The position numbers were made by a program, and so were the translations under genes. Positions 49,378-54,972 of a stretch of 54,972 nt of DNA are shown here, one piece after another. The notes under the pieces were generated by a model. The model ran no database searches. It had not been told where the DNA came from and saw nothing but the letters and a program-made list of their open reading frames with translations. This stretch comes from Saccharopolyspora kobensis. GTDB taxonomy: Bacteria > Actinomycetota > Actinomycetes > Mycobacteriales > Pseudonocardiaceae. The stretch's first letter is position 1; each line of letters opens with the position of its first letter. Location: contig NZ_FNVB01000020.1 of assembly GCF_900108315.1 (NCBI RefSeq), positions 1 to 54,972 of the forward strand, given 5' to 3'.

Positions 49378-49403
49378 GGAACTTCTCCCGCCGGGTGTTC
49401 GTT
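49378..49403 (+). promoter_or_regulatory. SigR/SigH-type promoter candidate upstream of hpf
   Basis: GGAAC (49378-49382), an 18-nt spacer, then GTT (49401-49403). This matches the actinomycete thiol-stress consensus GGAAT-N18-GTT apart from one base. It lies about 340 bp before the hpf ATG, implying a long leader. Alternatively a TTGACT at 49571-49576 could serve as a housekeeping -35. No transcription data support either. Confidence 0.4.
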
Positions 49404-49669
49404 TTCCGTTTGTGAGCAGGCATAATCCGCCCCCACCACGGTCTCGCGCGGCGCAGTCGCGGCGAGCGGCCGAACGGGTGAAAATTCAGGGTGGAAGGTC
49501 CCTGCGAGCACCGTCCGCGCACGCGTCGAGCGTGCTTCGAACGGTCGTACCAATCACGCTCGGTGGCCGCTTGACTTCGCCCGACCCGGGGGGTGTCACA
49601 AATCGGTAAACCGAGCTAACGTGCCACTCAATCCAGCCAACCCCTGGCGGAGGGAAGGAGCGAAATCCC

Positions 49670-49696
49670 ATGTCCCTGGCGCCGGAAGCGAGCTGA
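49670..49696 (+). CDS. Possible 8-aa leader peptide upstream of hpf
   Basis: ATG at 49670 encodes MSLAPEAS and stops at 49696. AGGAG lies 9 nt upstream, a better ribosome site than many genes here have. It overlaps the 5' arm and inner part of the hairpin 49677-49714, so a ribosome on it would disturb the hairpin. It is 49 bp upstream of hpf. Too short to rely on similarity; real only if translation is shown. Confidence 0.4.
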   Translation: MSLAPEAS

Positions 49697-49714
49697 TCGC
49701 GCTGCCTGGCGCCA
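49677..49714 (+). promoter_or_regulatory. Hairpin in the hpf leader
   Basis: TGGCGCC (49677-49683) pairs with GGCGCCA (49708-49714), and an inner AGCG/CGCT pair (49687-49690 / 49700-49703) extends the stem. It overlaps the short ORF and ends 20 bp before the hpf ribosome site. Confidence 0.5.
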
Positions 49715-49745
49715 CGCACCTCTCCTACGGAATCGGAGGTCGTGA

Positions 49746-50408
49746 ATGGATATCGTCGTCAAGGGTCGAAACGTCGCGGTACCCGAGCACTACCGGGACC
49801 ACGTCAACGCCAAGTTGACCCGACTTGAGCGGTACAACAGGAAGGCAATCCGGGCGGACGTGGAGCTCTTCCACGAGCGCAACCCCCGTCAGGCCAAGAA
49901 CTGCCAGCGAGTCGAGATCACCCTGGTGGGCAAGGGCACACCGGTTCGCGCCGAGGCCTGCGCCGGCGACTTCTACGCCGCGCTCGATGCCGCAACGACC
50001 AAGCTGGAGAGCCGACTCCGGCGCATGCACGACCGTAGAAAGGTGCACTACGGACAGCACAACCCGACTTCCGTGGCAGAGGCGACCGCAGCGATGGCGG
50101 ACCGGCCCGTGGTGATGGGTGCCGCAGCGGCCGAGGGCCGCACCACGCTGCTCGAAGCGCCCCAGGAAGCATCCGAGTACGAAGTGCCCGGACAGCGCGT
50201 GGCCGAGAACGGGTACGAACCCGGGCGCATCGCCCGGGAGAAGGAGCACTCGGCCAAACCCATGACGGTCGACCAGGCCCTTTACCAGATGGAGCTGGTC
50301 GGGCACGACTTCTACCTCTTCTCCGACGCCGACAGCGGTAGGCCGAGCGTGGTCTACCGGAGGAAGGGATTCGACTACGGAGTGATCAGATTGGCGGACG
50401 CCCTGTAG
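49746..50408 (+). CDS. hpf: Ribosome hibernation-promoting factor, long form
   Basis: 220 aa, ATG with GGAGGT 5 nt upstream. The N-terminal HPF/RaiA domain (residues ~1-100) includes VVKGRNVAVPEHYRDHVNAK and AEACAGDFYAALDAATTKLE. A linker follows, then the C-terminal dimerisation domain KPMTVDQALYQMELVGHDFY, FLFSDADSG-like segment and VVYRRKGFDYGVIRL. It joins two 70S ribosomes into 100S dimers during stress or stationary phase. It is followed by a hairpin before secA. Confidence 0.96.
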   Translation: MDIVVKGRNVAVPEHYRDHVNAKLTRLERYNRKAIRADVELFHERNPRQAKNCQRVEITLVGKGTPVRAEACAGDFYAALDAATTKLESRLRRMHDRRKVHYGQHNPTSVAEATAAMADRPVVMGAAAAEGRTTLLEAPQEASEYEVPGQRVAENGYEPGRIAREKEHSAKPMTVDQALYQMELVGHDFYLFSDADSGRPSVVYRRKGFDYGVIRLADAL

Positions 50409-50438
50409 GGCGAGTCTGCGCCAACGCCGACCCGAACG

Positions 50439-50474
50439 GCTGTCCCCCGCGTACCGTGGTCCGCGGGGGACAGC
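50439..50474 (+). terminator. Hairpin between hpf and secA
   Basis: GCTGTCCCCCGC (50439-50450) and GCGGGGGACAGC (50463-50474), a perfect 12-bp stem with a 12-nt loop. No T run follows, typical of many actinomycete terminators. Likely separates hpf from secA transcription. Confidence 0.75.
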
Positions 50475-50534
50475 TGCGTGTGAGGGGCCGCCATCCGACA
50501 GCACCGGATGACCGGTTCTCGCCACCAGCTCTAA

Positions 50535-50540
50535 TACGAT
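50535..50540 (+). promoter_or_regulatory. -10 candidate for secA
   Basis: TACGAT (50535-50540) in CTAATACGATGG, 54 bp before the secA ATG at 50595 and just after the hpf-secA hairpin. A matching -35 is not obvious. Confidence 0.4.
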
Positions 50541-50594
50541 GGCCACAAAGCGTCCGTGACGGACGCGTCACGATCAGCTAGTGAGGTCGACCGG

Positions 50595-53456
<2,862 letters not shown>

Positions 53457-53825
53457 TCAGACCGGGGACAGGCGAGTGCACACCCAGCGCTCGCCGTCCC
53501 GCTCGACGCGCAGCACCAAGGCCCGGACCCGGTCGTGCGTTCCGACGACCATGCACGCCTCCACCGCGAACTCGGTGATCGGGCAGGCGTGCACGGAACG
53601 CACCCGGTGCTCCGGGCCTTGTGCTGCGTGCAGCCGGGTGGTCAGCAGCAGCGCGGCCACCCGCGCGGAAACGTGCTCGCCGATCTCGTGCACGGTCCGC
53701 CTGCCGGAGAGCACGTCGAACACGTGCCCGCCGACGTGCGTCGCGATGGCGACGGCGCTGCGCCCACCGGGATCATCGGTGGTGAGCGCGGCGATCGGTG
53801 CGTCGAGCGTGAGAACTGCGGTCAT
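53457..53825 (-). CDS. Rv3235 family protein
   Basis: 122 aa, ATG at 53825. Matches a small actinobacterial family placed near secA (mycobacterial Rv3235): GGHVFDVLSGRRTVHEIGEH, then VSARVAALLLTTRLHAAQGP. The C-terminal half holds RVRSVHACPITEFAVEACMV, VGTHDRVRALVLRVERDGER. No signal or membrane segment. The function is not established. Its stop codon abuts the secA stop with no gap, so the two transcripts must overlap. Confidence 0.86.
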   Translation of the reverse strand: MTAVLTLDAPIAALTTDDPGGRSAVAIATHVGGHVFDVLSGRRTVHEIGEHVSARVAALLLTTRLHAAQGPEHRVRSVHACPITEFAVEACMVVGTHDRVRALVLRVERDGERWVCTRLSPV

Positions 53826-53926
53826 GGCGCCTCCGGGGCCGAAGTTGGAAGAACTCCTCGCAGTACTGAGGAAGTTGCCCCCGGAATCAGGTCACTTTTC
53901 GCCGCAGACCGCCTGATCGGGTGGGT

Positions 53927-53932
53927 TACCGT
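53927..53932 (+). promoter_or_regulatory. -10 element of a leaderless promoter (HAD-like gene)
   Basis: TACCGT ends 7 nt before the GTG at 53940, identical in sequence and spacing to the tmk element at 43403-43408. Confidence 0.5.
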
Positions 53933-53939
53933 GCTGCCC

Positions 53940-54359
53940 GTGGAACTCAGGGGATTGCTGCTGGACTACGCCGGGGTGCTGGACGATCCGGGCCGTGCGG
54001 GCGCACTGCCGTTGCTCGAAGTCGCGCACCACGCGCGTCGGAGCGGGATCAGCACCGCGGTGGTGTCCAACGCCAGCGGATTGCCGGATCCCCGAATCGC
54101 CGACCTCTTCGACGCCGTCGTGCTCTCCGGTGCGGTGGCCGTCGCGAAACCGAGTCGCGAGATCTACTTGTTGACCGCGCACCGGCTGGGGCTGGAACCG
54201 CGGCAGTGCGTGTTCGTCGACGACCTCCAGCAGAACGTGGCCGGCGCGGTGCACGCGGGAATGGTCGGAGTGCACCATCGGGGCGTCGATTCGACGATCG
54301 CCGAGCTGACCGTCCTCTTCGACCTCCAATTGCCCCCTGACCTGGTGGTTCGCGGTTAA
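53940..54359 (+). CDS. HAD-like hydrolase
   Basis: 139 aa from the GTG at 53940; GTG at 53931 is possible but the -10 spacing favours 53940. Haloacid dehalogenase fold: motif I LLLDYAGVLDDPG, in which the usual second Asp is Ala (DYA); motif II TAVVSNASG; motif III Lys in VAVAKPSREIY; motif IV QCVFVDDLQQNVAGAVHAGM. Motif I resembles the DYGGVL form seen in some HAD proteins. Without the second Asp, phosphatase activity may be poor. It is short, because the cap domain is minimal. Downstream lies the rRNA promoter region. Confidence 0.85.
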   Translation: MELRGLLLDYAGVLDDPGRAGALPLLEVAHHARRSGISTAVVSNASGLPDPRIADLFDAVVLSGAVAVAKPSREIYLLTAHRLGLEPRQCVFVDDLQQNVAGAVHAGMVGVHHRGVDSTIAELTVLFDLQLPPDLVVRG

Positions 54360-54613
54360 AGGGGGGTGCCGTCCAGGGGGTGTTCCGGGGTGTGTAGAGT
54401 TATCCAGGTCAGCGCGACACGGGCCGGGAAAACCGGAACGGGCCTGGCACGGGGTCACGAACCAAGCTCCCACGAACGAGTGGTAGAGTGGGTGAGCCCG
54501 AAACGGCAAGACTTTGAAAATGCGAAACGCTTGCACGTGTTGAAAACTACAGACCGCTTCGAATCCGGTAGATAACGAATTGGATGCGGGGAAACGAGAG
54601 TGACCCCCCCGAT

Positions 54614-54643
54614 TTGACTCCGGAAAACGGGATGGTCTAGAGT
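54614..54643 (+). promoter_or_regulatory. rRNA operon promoter
   Basis: TTGACT (54614-54619), an 18-nt spacer and TAGAGT (54638-54643) match the actinomycete rrn promoter. Two further TAGAGT hexamers at 54395-54400 and 54484-54489 may mark extra tandem promoters, but I see no good -35 for them. The 506-bp gap 54360-54865 otherwise holds the leader of the operon. Confidence 0.8.
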
Positions 54644-54723
54644 GGTAAACACGAAAGCGAACAGAGGAAATGCTCCCCGGAGCTTGGCGGCCTGATTCGG
54701 GTCGTGGGTGATGGTGTGGGTGT

Positions 54724-54770
54724 GTTCTTTGAGAACTCAACAGCGGACTGTTTTGGTTAGTGTTCTTTTA
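54724..54770 (+). promoter_or_regulatory. rRNA leader boxB/boxA antitermination region
   Basis: GTTCT-TTG-AGAAC (54724-54736) forms a small hairpin like boxB. TGTTCTTTTA (54761-54770) resembles boxA. This arrangement before 16S is seen in other actinobacterial rrn leaders and supports processive transcription. Confidence 0.5.
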
Positions 54771-54865
54771 TGCCCCCGACCAAACGTTTGTTTTGGTTGG
54801 TGGTTTCTTTGAGTATGACGCTCGCCTTTGATGGTTTGAGTGTCTGCTGGGATTGTTCAACAGCA

Positions 54866-54972
54866 TTGTTGGAGAGTTTGATCCTGGCTCAGGACGAACG
54901 CTGGCGGCGTGCTTAACACATGCAAGTCGAACGCTGAAGCACTTTCGGGTGTGGATGAGTGGCGAACGGGTG
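54866..54972 (+). rRNA. rrs: 16S ribosomal RNA, 5' end only
   Basis: AGAGTTTGATCCTGGCTCAG starts at 54873, E. coli position 8, which places the mature 5' end near 54866. Then CGAACGCTGGCGGCGTGCTT and CTTAACACATGCAAGTCGAA follow, as in actinobacterial 16S. The gene runs off the right edge of the window after 107 bases. Same strand as the 5S at the left edge. Confidence 0.95.

Larger units (their letters stand above)
49341..49745 (+). other. hpf leader region
   Basis: 405 bp between comF and hpf with no ordinary gene. It holds the promoter candidates listed separately, a tiny ORF at 49670-49696, and the stem TGGCGCC/GGCGCCA at 49677-49714. The rest shows nothing recognisable. Confidence 0.5.

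Noticed and set aside
54360..54613. Extra rRNA promoters at TAGAGT 54395 and 54484
   Set aside because: The hexamers fit a -10, but no acceptable -35 is found 17-18 nt upstream, so they are only mentioned as candidates.

Overview
The window is about 55 kb of very GC-rich DNA from an actinomycete. The 16S start, the rml/man/mtr gene set and the F420 genes point to Pseudonocardiales. Saccharopolyspora or a relative is possible, but the genus is only a guess. Evidence for an actinomycete includes WhiB, MtrAB-LpqB, FbiA/FbiB, LCP proteins, WbbL, DUF3499 and TIGR03089 proteins, many GTG starts and several leaderless promoters. The window opens with the end of one rRNA operon (5S at 97-214 plus terminator). 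It closes with the promoter and first ~107 bases of another rRNA operon on the same strand, so it is one complete inter-rrn segment, possibly a draft contig bounded by rRNA repeats.

Layout. 0.4-6.3 kb: thioesterase, DoxX, a TIGR03089 protein, a LuxR/LAL regulator broken by about three frameshifts, and an SDR with a Tat signal. 6.3-9.3 kb: two tandem LCP ligase genes facing away from rmlB. 9.6-19.7 kb: a cell-wall glycan cluster with rmlB, rmlD, five extra glycosyltransferases (one a GT2-GT4 fusion) and wbbL. A striking palindromic box array lies just before wbbL. 19.9-26.2 kb: a small Q/P-rich protein, a mannose-1-phosphate guanylyltransferase, an AlkA-type glycosylase, the overlapping fbiA-fbiB-NUDIX unit, and an M50 protease. 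26.7-36.8 kb: whiB, a membrane protein with a collapsed GT2 domain, AhpD-like and MocR-like genes, a metallopeptidase-like protein, DUF3499, phosphomannomutase, Trm112-like, SIS and manA. 36.9-43.3 kb: CDF transporter, amino-acid permease, a membrane alpha/beta hydrolase and OsmC. 43.4-54.4 kb: tmk, mtrA-mtrB-lpqB, comF, hpf, secA, an Rv3235-family gene and a HAD-like gene.

Functionally, most of the segment builds the envelope. RmlB/RmlD make dTDP-rhamnose, and the rhamnosyltransferase WbbL places it on the decaprenyl linker lipid. The additional GTs probably extend or decorate a polymer, and LCP enzymes attach glycans to peptidoglycan. ManA, phosphomannomutase and the guanylyltransferase give GDP-mannose for glycolipids and glycoproteins. 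MtrAB-LpqB coordinates envelope and cell cycle, SecA exports proteins, and HPF protects idle ribosomes. The order rmlD...wbbL-man-fbi-whiB-...-manA...tmk-mtrAB-lpqB-comF-hpf-secA matches the layout known from Mycobacterium (from memory). The GT island between rmlD and wbbL is the most obvious local expansion.

The most unusual items are: the four-box palindromic array at 18628-18766, the multi-frameshifted LuxR gene, the GT2 catalytic deletion at 27194-29524, a 26-bp perfect palindrome at 17369-17394, and the structured hpf leader with a tiny upstream ORF. No CRISPR array, insertion sequence, prophage or tRNA was seen.
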